Part shown: positions 10,552 to 19,055 of the stretch, piece after piece
Layout: each line of letters starts with the position of its first letter
How positions within the stretch are numbered: the first letter of the stretch is position 1
DNA from: JASHPR01 sp963729365
Lineage (GTDB): Bacteria > Actinomycetota > Actinomycetes > Streptosporangiales > Streptosporangiaceae
NCBI GenBank assembly: GCA_963729365.1
Contig: CAVSNQ010000022.1
Coordinates: 930,001 to 994,000 of the forward strand
Length of the DNA stretch: 64,000 nucleotides
Direction: 5' to 3'
Notes under the pieces: model-generated
Database searches by the model: none
Told to the model about the DNA's origin: nothing
What the model saw: the letters and a program-made list of their open reading frames with translations, nothing else
Translations under genes and position numbers: made by a program

Positions 10552-11387
10552 CCAGCAATGATGGGAGCATGCCGCGAACTCCCGACACGTACCTGCACGG
10601 CCATCACGACAGCGTGCTGCGGTCGCACCGGTGGCGGACCGCGGAAAACTCGGCCGGCTACCTGCTGCCGCGGCTGCCGGTCACGGCCCGGGTACTCGAC
10701 GTCGGCTGCGGCCCCGGGACCATCACCGTCGACCTGGCCGCGAGGGTTCCCGAGGGACAGGTGGTCGGGATCGACGCGGCCGGCGACGTGCTGGATCTGG
10801 CCCGGCAGGAGGCCGATCGCCAGGGCCGGCCCAACGTCCGGTTCGAGACCGGTGACGTCTACCACCTGGCCTTCGCCGATGGCGCGTTTGACGTGGTGCA
10901 CGCCCACCAGGTGCTGCAGCACCTGAGCGACCCGGTCGGCGCGCTGGGCGAGATGCGGCGAGTGTGCCGCCCGGGCGGCCTGGTCGCGGCCCGGGACGGC
11001 GACTACGGCGGGATGCTGTGGTTCCCCGAGGATCCCGAGCTGACCGAGTGGCGGGCCCTGTACCAGCGGGTCGCGCGGGCGCTCGGCGGCGAGCCGGACG
11101 CCGGCCGGCGCCTGCTGTCCTGGGCGCGGCAGGCCGGCTTCGCCGCGGTCGAGGCCTCGGCGAGCTCGTGGTGCTACGCGATGCCGGGCGACCGGACGTG
11201 GTGGGGCCAGCTGTGGGCCGAGCGGCTGACCGAGTCGCCGTTCGGGGACCATGCCGTCTCCCGCGGCCTGGCCACCCGGCCGGACCTGAACCGCCTGGCC
11301 GACGCGTGGCTGCGGTGGGCGGCCAGCGACGACGGATGGTTCCTGATCCCGAACGGCGAGATCCTGGGCCAGGTGCCCGCCGCGTGA
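10548..11387 (+). CDS. Class I SAM-dependent methyltransferase
   Basis: A 272- to 279-residue methyltransferase. VLDVGCGPGTITVDLA is the SAM-binding motif I, with GIDAAGDVL as motif II and FDVVHAHQVLQHL as the post-I region, resembling UbiE/MenG-like enzymes. GTG 10548 overlaps the PucR stop (GTGA); an ATG at 10569 is an alternative start giving MPRTPDTYLHGHHDSV. Coupling to the PucR gene suggests co-expression. The methyl acceptor is unknown; small metabolites are more likely than macromolecules for this subfamily. Confidence 0.85.
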   Translation: MTSNDGSMPRTPDTYLHGHHDSVLRSHRWRTAENSAGYLLPRLPVTARVLDVGCGPGTITVDLAARVPEGQVVGIDAAGDVLDLARQEADRQGRPNVRFETGDVYHLAFADGAFDVVHAHQVLQHLSDPVGALGEMRRVCRPGGLVAARDGDYGGMLWFPEDPELTEWRALYQRVARALGGEPDAGRRLLSWARQAGFAAVEASASSWCYAMPGDRTWWGQLWAERLTESPFGDHAVSRGLATRPDLNRLADAWLRWAASDDGWFLIPNGEILGQVPAA

Positions 11388-11394
11388 CCGGCCG

Positions 11395-12717
11395 CTAGCC
11401 CGGGCTGCCGGGCCTGCCGGGCCTGCTCGGCCCGCCGAGGAGCGCGCTGACCGCCGCGAGGTCGCTGGCCGAGGCCAGACCGGCGTGGTACAGGCGCAGC
11501 TCGGTGGCGCCGGCGGCGCGGACGGCCTCCGCCTGCTCGCCGAGGGTCTCGGGCCGCCCGCCCAGGCCGGCCACGGCGAGCAGCGAGGCCGCGATGCGGG
11601 CCGGCGGCGGCGCGGCGGCGGCCGTCCGGGCGACGAGCGGCCCGGCGCTGGCCGGATCCCAGCAGGTCAGCACGATCCCGTCGGCACCGTCCCGGCCGAG
11701 CAGCACGGACGGGTCGTAGCCGGGGTTCGCCCCGGCGGCGCGCGGGTCAGGATCCGCGTGCACGAGCACCGGCTTGCCCGGCGCCGCGGCGCGCACCGCC
11801 GCGATCACGTCGCGCATCAGGTGCTCGGCCAGGGCGGCGCGGGCGCGGAGCAGCACGGCCTCCGCCTCGGACGGCAGCGATTCGTCCGCGGCCGCGGGGG
11901 CGGGGGCGGCGGGCGGGGTGGCGGAGGCAGCCGCAGAGGCGGAGGCGGCCGCAGAGGCGGAGGCGGCCGCAGAGGCGGAGGCGGCCGCAGAGGCGGAGGC
12001 GGCCGGGCTGGCCTGGCGCGCCGGGGCGGGCGCGGCGGCGCCCCAGCCAAGCGCCCCGTCGAGTGCCGAGCAGACCGTGGCCCGCAGCTCTTCCGGGTCA
12101 GCCCCGGCCTGGCCGTAGGCGTCGGCGCAGGCCGGGCAGAAGCACACCGAGAGCAGCCACCGCGCCGCCGGGCCCGCGGCCGCGGCGCCGGTCTTGTCGT
12201 GCGCGCCGCCGTGGTCGATGCCGTACCAACCGCAGGCTTCCAGCTCGATCGCATCGGCGTCGCCGAGCGCGGCCACCTCGGCCGCGAGCGCCGCCGCGTA
12301 GTCTCGCACGGCCGGCGAGCCGATGCACAGCGCCCACGGATAGCTGTCCCGGTAGGCGTTCCGCACGTGGCCGGACGGGAGTCCCGGGCCGACCCCGCAG
12401 CCGTGCGCCAGCACGGCCCAGGCGCTGACCCGCAGGCCCGCCGCGCGCAGCCGGGCCGCGGCGCGCTCGAACGAGCCCGGCGGGCCGGCCTCGGCCGGCC
12501 GCAGCGGCGCGCCATGCCACCGGGCCGCGTCGGTGCGGTAGTACACCGCGGCGTCCCTGGTCACGATGCGGTGCCGGGGGTGGAACGGGGTGACGGCCCG
12601 CACTGCGTGGTAGGCGGCGGCCAGGACCACCCCGTCCAGGCCGAGCCCGGCGATCCGGTCCGCCGCGGCGGGATCGGCGTCCACGTCCCACGGGTAGAGG
12701 TTCGCCGACACCAGCAC
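11395..12717 (-). CDS. Uncharacterised protein with an Ala/Ser low-complexity insert
   Basis: About 440 residues. GTG 12717 is preceded by AGGAGG seven bases away and is preferred over the TTG at 12720. Segments such as LGLDGVVLAAAYHAVRA, the Cys pair in CFCPACADAYG, and KPVLVHADPDP near the C-terminus suggest a TIM-barrel-like glycosidase-type fold, without a family I can name. A stretch of (AASASA) repeats near residues 238-262 interrupts two conserved-looking halves and is encoded by an 18-bp DNA repeat. It converges on the methyltransferase gene, 7 bases apart. Confidence 0.65.
   Translation of the reverse strand: MLVSANLYPWDVDADPAAADRIAGLGLDGVVLAAAYHAVRAVTPFHPRHRIVTRDAAVYYRTDAARWHGAPLRPAEAGPPGSFERAAARLRAAGLRVSAWAVLAHGCGVGPGLPSGHVRNAYRDSYPWALCIGSPAVRDYAAALAAEVAALGDADAIELEACGWYGIDHGGAHDKTGAAAAGPAARWLLSVCFCPACADAYGQAGADPEELRATVCSALDGALGWGAAAPAPARQASPAASASAAASASAAASASAAASASAAASATPPAAPAPAAADESLPSEAEAVLLRARAALAEHLMRDVIAAVRAAAPGKPVLVHADPDPRAAGANPGYDPSVLLGRDGADGIVLTCWDPASAGPLVARTAAAAPPPARIAASLLAVAGLGGRPETLGEQAEAVRAAGATELRLYHAGLASASDLAAVSALLGGPSRPGRPGSPG
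11933..12004. repeat. Four perfect 18-bp tandem repeats
   Basis: The unit GCAGAGGCGGAGGCGGCC occurs four times head to tail, with degenerate flanks. On the minus strand it encodes AASASA units within the uncharacterised protein. In-frame copy-number change would only lengthen or shorten the linker. Confidence 0.9.
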
Positions 12718-12785
12718 CAAGCAACCTCCTCACCGCGTCAAGATCGTACAAGACGCCGCCATCGGGGCCCGGCGACAATGGGCGC

Positions 12786-13181
12786 ATGGATATGAAACCC
12801 GTCAGCCTGACCGGGGCGCTGGCGTCCTTCGACGACATCTACAGCCCCCGGATCGTCACCCGCATGAACGACTACGACGTCAAGATCGCGCACGCCCGGG
12901 GCGAGCACGTCTGGCACGTCCACGAGGACACCGACGAGTTCTTCCTCGTGCTTGACGGCCAGTTCGACATTTCCCTGCGTGCCGCCGACGGCAGCGAGAC
13001 CACGGTCGTGCTGCGGAAGGACGACATCTTCGTGGTGCCCAGGGGAACCGAGCACAAGCCGTCATCGCCCGGCGGGGAGATCCTCATGTTCGAGCCGTCG
13101 GGGACGTTGAACATCGGCGACCGCCATGAGGGCGAGGTCCCGGGCCACGTGGACACCACCACCGGCCGCGAGCTGGCCTGA
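12786..13181 (+). CDS. Small cupin-domain protein
   Basis: A 131-residue single-domain cupin. HVWHVHEDTDEFFLVLDGQ gives the first cupin motif with two His and a Glu as metal ligands, and PRGTEHKP gives the second. Such small cupins are isomerases, dioxygenases or sensors; no substrate is evident. It lies just beyond the end of the IS607-type remnant and faces it. The start at ATG 12786 has a poor ribosome site, but the protein begins with the normal length N-terminus for the family. Confidence 0.85.
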   Translation: MDMKPVSLTGALASFDDIYSPRIVTRMNDYDVKIAHARGEHVWHVHEDTDEFFLVLDGQFDISLRAADGSETTVVLRKDDIFVVPRGTEHKPSSPGGEILMFEPSGTLNIGDRHEGEVPGHVDTTTGRELA

Positions 13182-13221
13182 CCCGGTCCGACGGCTGCCG
13201 TTCCGGATTCTGTCTCATCTG

Positions 13222-14695
13222 TCACTGCCGATGAGCACAGGTTCCGGCGCCGCCCGTTGCCGGGCGGCAGTGGCGGTCTTGCCCGGCCCCGGCGGGGCTG
13301 GTGCCGTCTTCGCAGTTCGGCGAGGAGCACCCGGGCGAGCCCGTGGACCTCTCCTCTCCCTGCGCGCAGGCCGGGCGCTCACCCGGCCGGTTCCCGCCAC
13401 TACTAGCGGTACCTGTGACTACTACGGTGCGCGCGAGCGCGGCCAGGTTCAGCGCCGCGTTCAGGTCCCGGTCGATGACCAGCCCGCACGCCTGGTTCTC
13501 GCAGCGGAACATGCGCTCGGCCAGCGGCAGGCTTGGCTTTCGCCCGCCGCAGCCCGAGCACGTCGTCGAGGACGGGTACCAGCGGCCGGCGACCAGCAGC
13601 GCCGACCCGTACCAGGAGCACTTGTAGCCCAGCTGGCGGCGCAGCTCGCCGGGCGCGACGTCGAGGATCGCCCGGTTCAGCCCGGCCTTGCCCCGCCAGT
13701 GACCCGACCCCTTGGCCGAGGCGGTCATCCCGGCCACGTTCAGGTCCTCCACCACCACGACCGGGCAGCTTTTCGCCAGCCGGGTGGTGAGCTTATGCAG
13801 GCCATCAGCACGGGCCCGCGCCGCCCGGCCGTGCAGCCTGGCCAGCCGGGCGCTCGTCCCGGCCCAGCGTTTCGAGGGCTTCCGTCCCTGCACCGGACCG
13901 CGGCGGCGGGACAGCTCCCGCTGGCGCCGGGCGATGCGGCGCTGGTAGCGGGACAGGTGCCCCGGGTTGGGCACCCTCTCGCCGGTGGACAGCACCGCCA
14001 GGACCGACACCCCGATGTCGACGCCCACCCCCTGGTCAGGGTCGGCTGCGGTGCCGCGCGCTGGCTGTTCGCGCTCCGCCGCGCACCCGAAGCTCACATA
14101 CCACCGCCCGGCGGTCTGCGACACCGTGGCGGACAGGATCCGGGCGGTCCCGGCCTGCACCCGCCGCAGCCAGCTTGACCGTCGGCTCCTTGGTCCGGAT
14201 GACCCCGATCCGGGGCAGCCGGACGTGGCGCTCGTCAGTAACCCCGAACGCCCCGGTCGTCACCCGGAAACTGCGCCGCGACCGCTTCCCCTTAGGCCGC
14301 GGGAAGCCCGTCTTCGGGCCCTTGCGCTCGCCCGTGCGGGACTTCAGCCAGGCGTCCAGCCCGCGCGCCAGGCCATCGAGACCCGAGCTGTAGCACTCCT
14401 TGGAGTTCTCCGCCCACCACGGCGCCACCTCGGCCTTGGCCTGGTTCCACTCCCGGCGCAGCGCCGCCAGCGACCACGGCACCGCAACCGTCCGGGCCAG
14501 CGCCTCGGCCTCACGACCCGACGCCCCTTCGGCCAGTGCGCCCTCCCTGATCCGCGCGGCCTGGTCCAGGCGGGACTTCACCAGCCGCAACCCCCAGCCG
14601 TACGCGAACCGCGCACCTCCGGCATGACTGGCCAGCGCCCCGCGGCTGACGTTGCCCGGGTCCAGCTCGAAACGGAATGCCTGGTAAGCAACCAC
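13222..14695 (-). pseudogene. tnpB: TnpB RNA-guided nuclease/transposase accessory gene, frameshifted
   Basis: Two frames join to make one TnpB. The N-terminal part (GTG 14695 to about 14165) holds the wedge/REC-like region with RFELDPGNVSRGAL and FRVTTGAFGV; the C-terminal part (14160 to 13222) holds the RuvC and zinc-finger regions. Catalytic motifs survive: Asp in GVDIGVS, Glu in VVVEDLNV, Asp in DRDLNAA; zinc ligands are CSGCGG and CENQACG. The frames differ by one base in the GC-rich stretch around 14160-14175. The start overlaps the tnpA stop (TAGTG). An omega-RNA would be expected to come from the 3-prime end, but I cannot delineate it. Confidence 0.85.
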
Positions 14696-15265
14696 TAACC
14701 AGCCCGTCCTGTGCCCGCCGCCGCAACGGCCAGCCCGGCCCGGTGCCTCGCCGGCCGCCGCCCGCACCGCCTCGCGCAGAAGCTGGCCAGCACATCCACC
14801 AAGTCCCGGACCAGGCCGTCGCTGACCCCGGCCCGCCCGGCGACGACCAGCTTCCGCCCCCGCGCCGCGAGCGCGGCTTCGAGGCACTCAACGCCGAAGC
14901 GGGCGACGCGCTCCCGGTGTTCTACCACGACCGTGCCGATCGAGGCGTCCCGCAGAAGGCCGAGCAGCCGCGTGCGGTGCCCGTCCAGGCCCGAGCCGGT
15001 CCGGAGACGACCTTCGACGGCGCGAGGCCGTTCCCGGTGAGGTATTCACCGAGCCGGGCAACCAGCCGGCCCAGGTCACTGCGCCGACCGCAGGAGGACA
15101 CCCGGGCATAGATCGCGACACCCGCAGATACCCGGTCCGGCACGTCAACCACGATCGTGCCGGCGCAAGCTGCCCTGTGGGCACCAGGAGCACCCCGGCA
15201 TGAAACCAGCCGGTCACGCTCTGGCGGCTCACTCCGTTAGCTCGTGCCCACTCCGACAGCTCCAT
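14695..15265 (-). pseudogene. tnpA: IS607-type serine recombinase TnpA, frameshifted
   Basis: Three successive frames reconstruct an IS607 transposase. Frame one, from ATG 15265, gives the MerR-like helix-turn-helix (MELSEWARANGVSRQSVTGW). Frame two (about 15175-15015) gives the resolvase core with VAIYARVSS, whose Ser is the expected nucleophile. Frame three (to 14695) gives VEHRERVARFGVECLEAAL and the end LASFCARRCGRR. One-base shifts are needed near 15165 and near 15010. As written, the gene cannot make a full recombinase, so the element is probably immobile unless these are sequencing errors. Confidence 0.82.
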
Positions 15266-15370
15266 GCCTGCCACTCTCGCAGGCACCCCTGACAGACTGG
15301 CTCACCCGAGACAGAAACGCCCATCCTGGACAGCTGTTAACACCCTTCGTTGATGGCCGCCGACTCGCGC

Positions 15371-15376
15371 TATAAC
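15371..15376 (+). promoter_or_regulatory. Possible -10 box (TATAAC) upstream of the DUF1707 gene
   Basis: TATAAC stands out in GC-rich DNA 50 bases before the start at 15426. A weak -35 candidate, TTGATG, lies at 15350-15355 with a short 15-base spacer. Low certainty. Confidence 0.3.
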
Positions 15377-15425
15377 GTGGAAAGTCGGTGGCGCGGCGCC
15401 ACCACGTCGCCGCCGAGGAGGCCGG

Positions 15426-16031
15426 ATGTCGGCAGATCCGTCCAGCTCACCCGCGCTGCGCGCGTCCGACGCGGACCGCGACCGGGTCATCGAACTGCTG
15501 CGCGCCGCCGTCGCCGACGGCCGGCTCGACCCGGCCGAGTTCGACCAGCGGCTGGACGCGGCGCTGGCCGCCCGCACCATCGACGCGCTGGCCCCGCTCA
15601 CCGCCGACCTGATCGCGGCGCCAGGCAGCGACGGCGCGCTCGCGCTGCCGCTCGCTGGGACGCCGGCCGGGCCGGCCGCCGAACTGCTCACCATCCGCGA
15701 GCGGCATGGCTCGGTGCGCCGCGACGGCCAGTGGACGCTGCCGCACCGGCTGGTCCTGCGCACCGCGTGGTGCGACGTGATGCTGGACCTGACCAGGGCG
15801 GTGCGCAGCGGACCCGAGCTGGTCATCGAGCTGCGGGTGCGCGGCGGCAACGTGGAGCTGGTCCTCGCGCCGGGCATGGTGGTGGACGCCAACGAGCTGG
15901 CGGTGCGGTTTACCAGGCTGGCGATCAGCAGGGACGCGGGCGACAACGGCCCGGAGACGCTGCGCGTCCGCCTGGTCGGCCGGATGCGGCACGCCCGGAT
16001 CGACACCCGGTGGCTGGCGCCGCGCCGGTGA
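15426..16031 (+). CDS. DUF1707 (SHOCT-like) domain protein
   Basis: A 201-residue protein from ATG 15426, behind GAGGAGG. Residues about 9-60 (ASDADRDRVIELL, DGRLDPAEFDQRLDAALAARTIDAL, LTADL) are a canonical DUF1707 domain, common in actinomycete proteins and thought to mediate oligomerisation or membrane association. The rest is beta-rich, with a region like cell-wall-active/antibiotic-response proteins (GNVELVLAPGMVVD). No membrane segment is present, unlike many family members. Function unknown. Confidence 0.85.
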   Translation: MSADPSSSPALRASDADRDRVIELLRAAVADGRLDPAEFDQRLDAALAARTIDALAPLTADLIAAPGSDGALALPLAGTPAGPAAELLTIRERHGSVRRDGQWTLPHRLVLRTAWCDVMLDLTRAVRSGPELVIELRVRGGNVELVLAPGMVVDANELAVRFTRLAISRDAGDNGPETLRVRLVGRMRHARIDTRWLAPRR

Positions 16032-16122
16032 CCCGGCCGGGCCCGGACACCGCCGCCTGGCTGGTCCTGACCGCTATCTGACCCCTCATGGACCAGGATC
16101 ATGAAACGGTGGCGCCGCGGGG

Positions 16123-17043
16123 TCAGGCGACGGGGGGCGGGCTCGCGTCGGCGCTCGCGGCCAGCCCTGGATCCCATCCGCACACCGCGCATGCGTGCCG
16201 GAACGCTGAGCGAGCGAACTCCAGTGCCGCGGCAGGCGGATCTGGCTGCGCGCGGACGTCGTCCCACTCGAGGACGTACTCCCCCAGGGCGGCGTCCCAG
16301 CGCGCGGCCGGGGGGTGCAGGGCCGCGTTCGCGAAGTTGACGGGCGCCGGATGCGCGTACGCGTAAAACGCGGCCGTTGGGTGGCGCGGGTCGCCCGGCC
16401 ACCAGCCGACGGCGACCTCCTGGGCGTCCATCGCGTTGCGCATGATGAAGTCCGCGGACGGCGGATCGGCGGGCAGGCCGGAGAACAGGTTCACGGCCAG
16501 GTCAAACGAGCCCCACCAGGCGTTGACCGGCGTGGACCGCCCGCGGTAAGGAGCGCGGAAGGCCGCGAGGACCAGGGCCGCCTGGGTCGCCGCGGCGAAA
16601 TAGTCGTCGACCTGGGCAATGTCGTAGCGGGCGTGGTCGTAGTCCTCGTCCAGCGGCACGCTCCACGGCACCTCTTGCGGCGTCGGATCGATGTCGACCC
16701 AGCCGCCGACGGCGCGCACCGCGTCCAGGACCTCGCGGGTCACCTCAGCGACCGGACGGTCGGGGGTGAGCGCAACCCGCTTGACCAGGCCCCCGCTGTG
16801 CTCCACGACCGCCTCGTGAGCTCGCATGTCGAGCACGACGGTCAGCGATCCCGAGCCGTCCGGGGCCGGCAGGGGGGCCGTCTCCCAGCCCCGCGCGGTC
16901 AGCCGCAGCGCCGCGTGCTGCAACTCCGGCTCGGGCGGGGCGAGTCTCACCGCCAGTTTGCCGAGCACCTGGGTGTGCGCGTGCAGGGTCTCGCAGGTGG
17001 CGCTCCACGTCTCATACGATGCCGGGGGCCATGCCTTAGCCAT
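16123..17043 (-). CDS. DUF5996 family protein
   Basis: A 306-residue protein matching the DUF5996 pattern: WPPASYETWSATCETLHAHTQ at the start (quoted in part), VVLDMRAHEAVVEHS, a QVDDYF motif, and GWWPGDPRHPTAAFYAYAHP near residue 220. Members are widespread in bacteria and uncharacterised. It is a single-gene unit here, with its start 71 bases from the divergent exonuclease gene. The family name is confident; nothing in the context indicates function. Confidence 0.82.
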   Translation of the reverse strand: MAKAWPPASYETWSATCETLHAHTQVLGKLAVRLAPPEPELQHAALRLTARGWETAPLPAPDGSGSLTVVLDMRAHEAVVEHSGGLVKRVALTPDRPVAEVTREVLDAVRAVGGWVDIDPTPQEVPWSVPLDEDYDHARYDIAQVDDYFAAATQAALVLAAFRAPYRGRSTPVNAWWGSFDLAVNLFSGLPADPPSADFIMRNAMDAQEVAVGWWPGDPRHPTAAFYAYAHPAPVNFANAALHPPAARWDAALGEYVLEWDDVRAQPDPPAAALEFARSAFRHACAVCGWDPGLAASADASPPPVA

Positions 17044-17114
17044 AGCCGCACGCTATTGCGCCGGCGCCAGATGCTCAATGCGCCGCGCGGCCGGAGAACT
17101 GGTTGGATGGCGGC

Positions 17115-17900
17115 GTGCGGATCGCGACCTGGAACGTGAACTCGGTGCTGGCCCGGCTACCCCGGCTGGTGGACTGGCTGGAACAAGCCGCGCCCGACGT
17201 GGTGTGCCTGCAGGAGACGAAGGTCGGCGACGACGCGTTCCCGGCCGGCTCGGTCACCCCGCTGGGCTACGAGGTGGCCCACCACGGCGACGGGCGCTGG
17301 AACGGCGTCGCGGTGCTGTCCCGGCTGGGGCTCGAGGACGTCGCCCGCGGCCTGCCCGGCGATCCCGGCTTCCCCGACGCGGGCACGCCCGAGCCCCGGA
17401 CCATCGCGGCCACCTGCGGGCCGGTGCGGGTGCGGTCGGTGTACGTGCCCAACGGCCGCGCGCCCAGCGACCCGCACTACGCCTACAAGCTGCGCTGGCT
17501 GGCCGCCCTCCGGGCCGCGGTGGCCGCCGACGCCTCGGGCCGCCGGCCGTTCGCGCTGATGGGGGACTTCAACATCGCCCCGGCCGACGCCGACGTCTGG
17601 GACCCGGCGGCCTTCGTGGATTCCACCCACGTCACGCCGGCCGAGCGCGAGGCGCTGGCCGCGATTCGCGAGACCGGGCTGACCGATGTGGTGCCCCACA
17701 TCGCCAAGGGCCCGCACCCGTTCACGTACTGGGATTACCGGGCGGGCGCGTTCCACAAGGGCATGGGCATGCGGATCGACCTCGTGTACGCGAACGCCGC
17801 CCTGGCCGGTTCGGTGTCCGACGCCTGGGTCGACCGCGAGGCCCGCAAGGGCAAGGGACCGAGCGACCACGCCCCGGTGATCGTCGACCTCAGCCTCTGA
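17115..17900 (+). CDS. xth: Exodeoxyribonuclease III
   Basis: A 261-residue AP endonuclease/3-prime exonuclease of the Xth type. It begins RIATWNVNSVLARLP (first Asn a metal-site residue), has CLQETKV (metal-ligand Glu), GDFNIAPADADVWDP and the terminal GPSDHAPVIVDL (catalytic Asp-His). It repairs abasic sites and removes 3-prime blocks in base excision repair. GTG 17115 gives the normal N-terminus; a TTG at 17103 would add four residues. The 3-prime end overlaps the convergent phosphorylase gene by 11 bases. Confidence 0.93.
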   Translation: MRIATWNVNSVLARLPRLVDWLEQAAPDVVCLQETKVGDDAFPAGSVTPLGYEVAHHGDGRWNGVAVLSRLGLEDVARGLPGDPGFPDAGTPEPRTIAATCGPVRVRSVYVPNGRAPSDPHYAYKLRWLAALRAAVAADASGRRPFALMGDFNIAPADADVWDPAAFVDSTHVTPAEREALAAIRETGLTDVVPHIAKGPHPFTYWDYRAGAFHKGMGMRIDLVYANAALAGSVSDAWVDREARKGKGPSDHAPVIVDLSL

Positions 17901-18693
17901 CCGGGCTCGCCTGCAGCGCGGCCAGCGCGGCGTCGTAGAGCGTGACCAGGCCGGCCTCGACCTGCGGCCCGTGGAACTGCGGATCCCAGACCAGGTCAGC
18001 CAGGGAGTCGCTAATGGCGAACGCCGACGCGACGCGCAGGCCCCTGACCTCGGCCACCGCGAACAGCGCCGCCGCCTCCATCTCGACGCAGAGCACGCCC
18101 TCGGCCTGGTAGTGCCGCGCCTCGGCGACGGTCTCCCGGTAGGGAGCGTCGATCGTCCATGAGGTCCCGGCCCGGAACGCGGCGCCGGCCTGCCGCAGCG
18201 CGGCCGCCAGGGCTGCGCTCAGGTCTGTCGTCGCCGTCGCCAGCCTCGCAGCCGGCAGGTAATGGTGCGAGACGCCCTCGTCCCGGATGGCTGCCTCGCA
18301 GACGACCAGGTCGCCGACGGTCAGGTCCCGCTGCAGGCTTCCGGCCGTGCCCACGGACACGAACGCCGAGGTGCCCATCGCCGCGAGGTCCTCCAGCGCG
18401 GCCGCCGCCGCGGGCGCGCCGATCCCGAACTGGCCGAGCAGCCCGACCCGGCCGGCGGTGCTCGGCAGGAGCAGCACCCGGTGCAGGGCCCCGCGGCGGT
18501 CGGGGGCCTTCAGCCCCTCGGCCCGCAGCACGTGGTCGTACAGGGACCGCTGGTAGCACAGCACGACGCCGGCCGGCGCCCGGTAGTCGCTGAGCGCGCC
18601 GATGCGCTGCAGGTAGGCGGCGAAGTCGCCGGGAGTGAAGATCGCTTCCTCGGCGTGCTTACCGGCGAAGTTGGGGTAGCTGGCCGGGGACAC
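17890..18693 (-). CDS. Nucleoside (uridine/purine) phosphorylase family protein
   Basis: About 267 residues from GTG 18693. Motifs of the PNP/UDP phosphorylase superfamily are GQFGIGAPAAAAALEDL, VSVGTAGSLQRDLTVGDLVV (phosphate-binding glycines) and VLCVEMEAAALFAVAE (the nucleoside-binding Met-Glu), plus ISDSLADLVW. It should cleave a nucleoside with phosphate to the base and pentose-1-phosphate. It follows the Rieske ferredoxin gene by 23 bases on the same strand, an odd partner for a desaturase system. Base specificity cannot be told; uridine phosphorylase is the nearest guess. Confidence 0.85.
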   Translation of the reverse strand: MSPASYPNFAGKHAEEAIFTPGDFAAYLQRIGALSDYRAPAGVVLCYQRSLYDHVLRAEGLKAPDRRGALHRVLLLPSTAGRVGLLGQFGIGAPAAAAALEDLAAMGTSAFVSVGTAGSLQRDLTVGDLVVCEAAIRDEGVSHHYLPAARLATATTDLSAALAAALRQAGAAFRAGTSWTIDAPYRETVAEARHYQAEGVLCVEMEAAALFAVAEVRGLRVASAFAISDSLADLVWDPQFHGPQVEAGLVTLYDAALAALQASPVRG

Positions 18694-18716
18694 GAACCCC
18701 GATTTTAATGCCGCCG

Positions 18717-19031
18717 TCAGCCGATCTCGATGTAGACCATGCCGCCGGCGACCCTGGTCGGGTAGGTGCGCAGGTCGACCAGTACGGGGGCGCCGAGCGC
18801 CTTCCCGCTGGTGTAGTCGAAGCGGCCGTTGTGCATGGGGCACTCGATGACGCCGCCCATGACCAGGCCGTCGCACAACAGCGTCTGCTCGTGCGTGCAG
18901 TGGCCATCGGTGGCGTAGTAGTTGTCGTCCGGGGAGCGGTAGATGGCATAGGCGCGGCCGCGATGCTCGAAAGGAATGACGTCCTCCGCATCGACGTCGC
19001 CGGTCTCGCAGGCCGCGATCCACTGAGCCAT
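18717..19031 (-). CDS. MocE-type Rieske [2Fe-2S] ferredoxin
   Basis: A 104-residue Rieske ferredoxin. Cluster ligands are in CTHEQTLLCDG (Cys-X-His) and CPMHNGRFD (Cys-X2-His). The protein resembles MocE and the small ferredoxins of bacterial oxygenases. It sits 24 bases downstream of a membrane fatty-acid desaturase gene, so it most likely passes electrons to the desaturase diiron centre. A ferredoxin reductase is not in this operon and must be supplied elsewhere. Confidence 0.92.
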   Translation of the reverse strand: MAQWIAACETGDVDAEDVIPFEHRGRAYAIYRSPDDNYYATDGHCTHEQTLLCDGLVMGGVIECPMHNGRFDYTSGKALGAPVLVDLRTYPTRVAGGMVYIEIG

Positions 19032-19055
19032 CGGCTGTCTCCCGGTATCAGGCGG

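Larger units (their letters stand above)
13222..15265 (-). mobile_element. Decayed IS607-type insertion sequence
   Basis: A serine recombinase gene followed by a TnpB gene on the same strand, the organisation of IS607 elements. Reading frames are broken at three or more places. I could not define the element ends: IS607 elements lack terminal inverted repeats and integrate at GG-type cores. Limits given are the coding limits only; the true ends probably extend into 13182-13221 and 15266-15340. Confidence 0.8.

Noticed and set aside
12063..12428. 121-codon plus-strand frame over the Ala-rich protein
   Set aside because: Composed of Pro/Arg runs; reverse shadow of the repeat gene.
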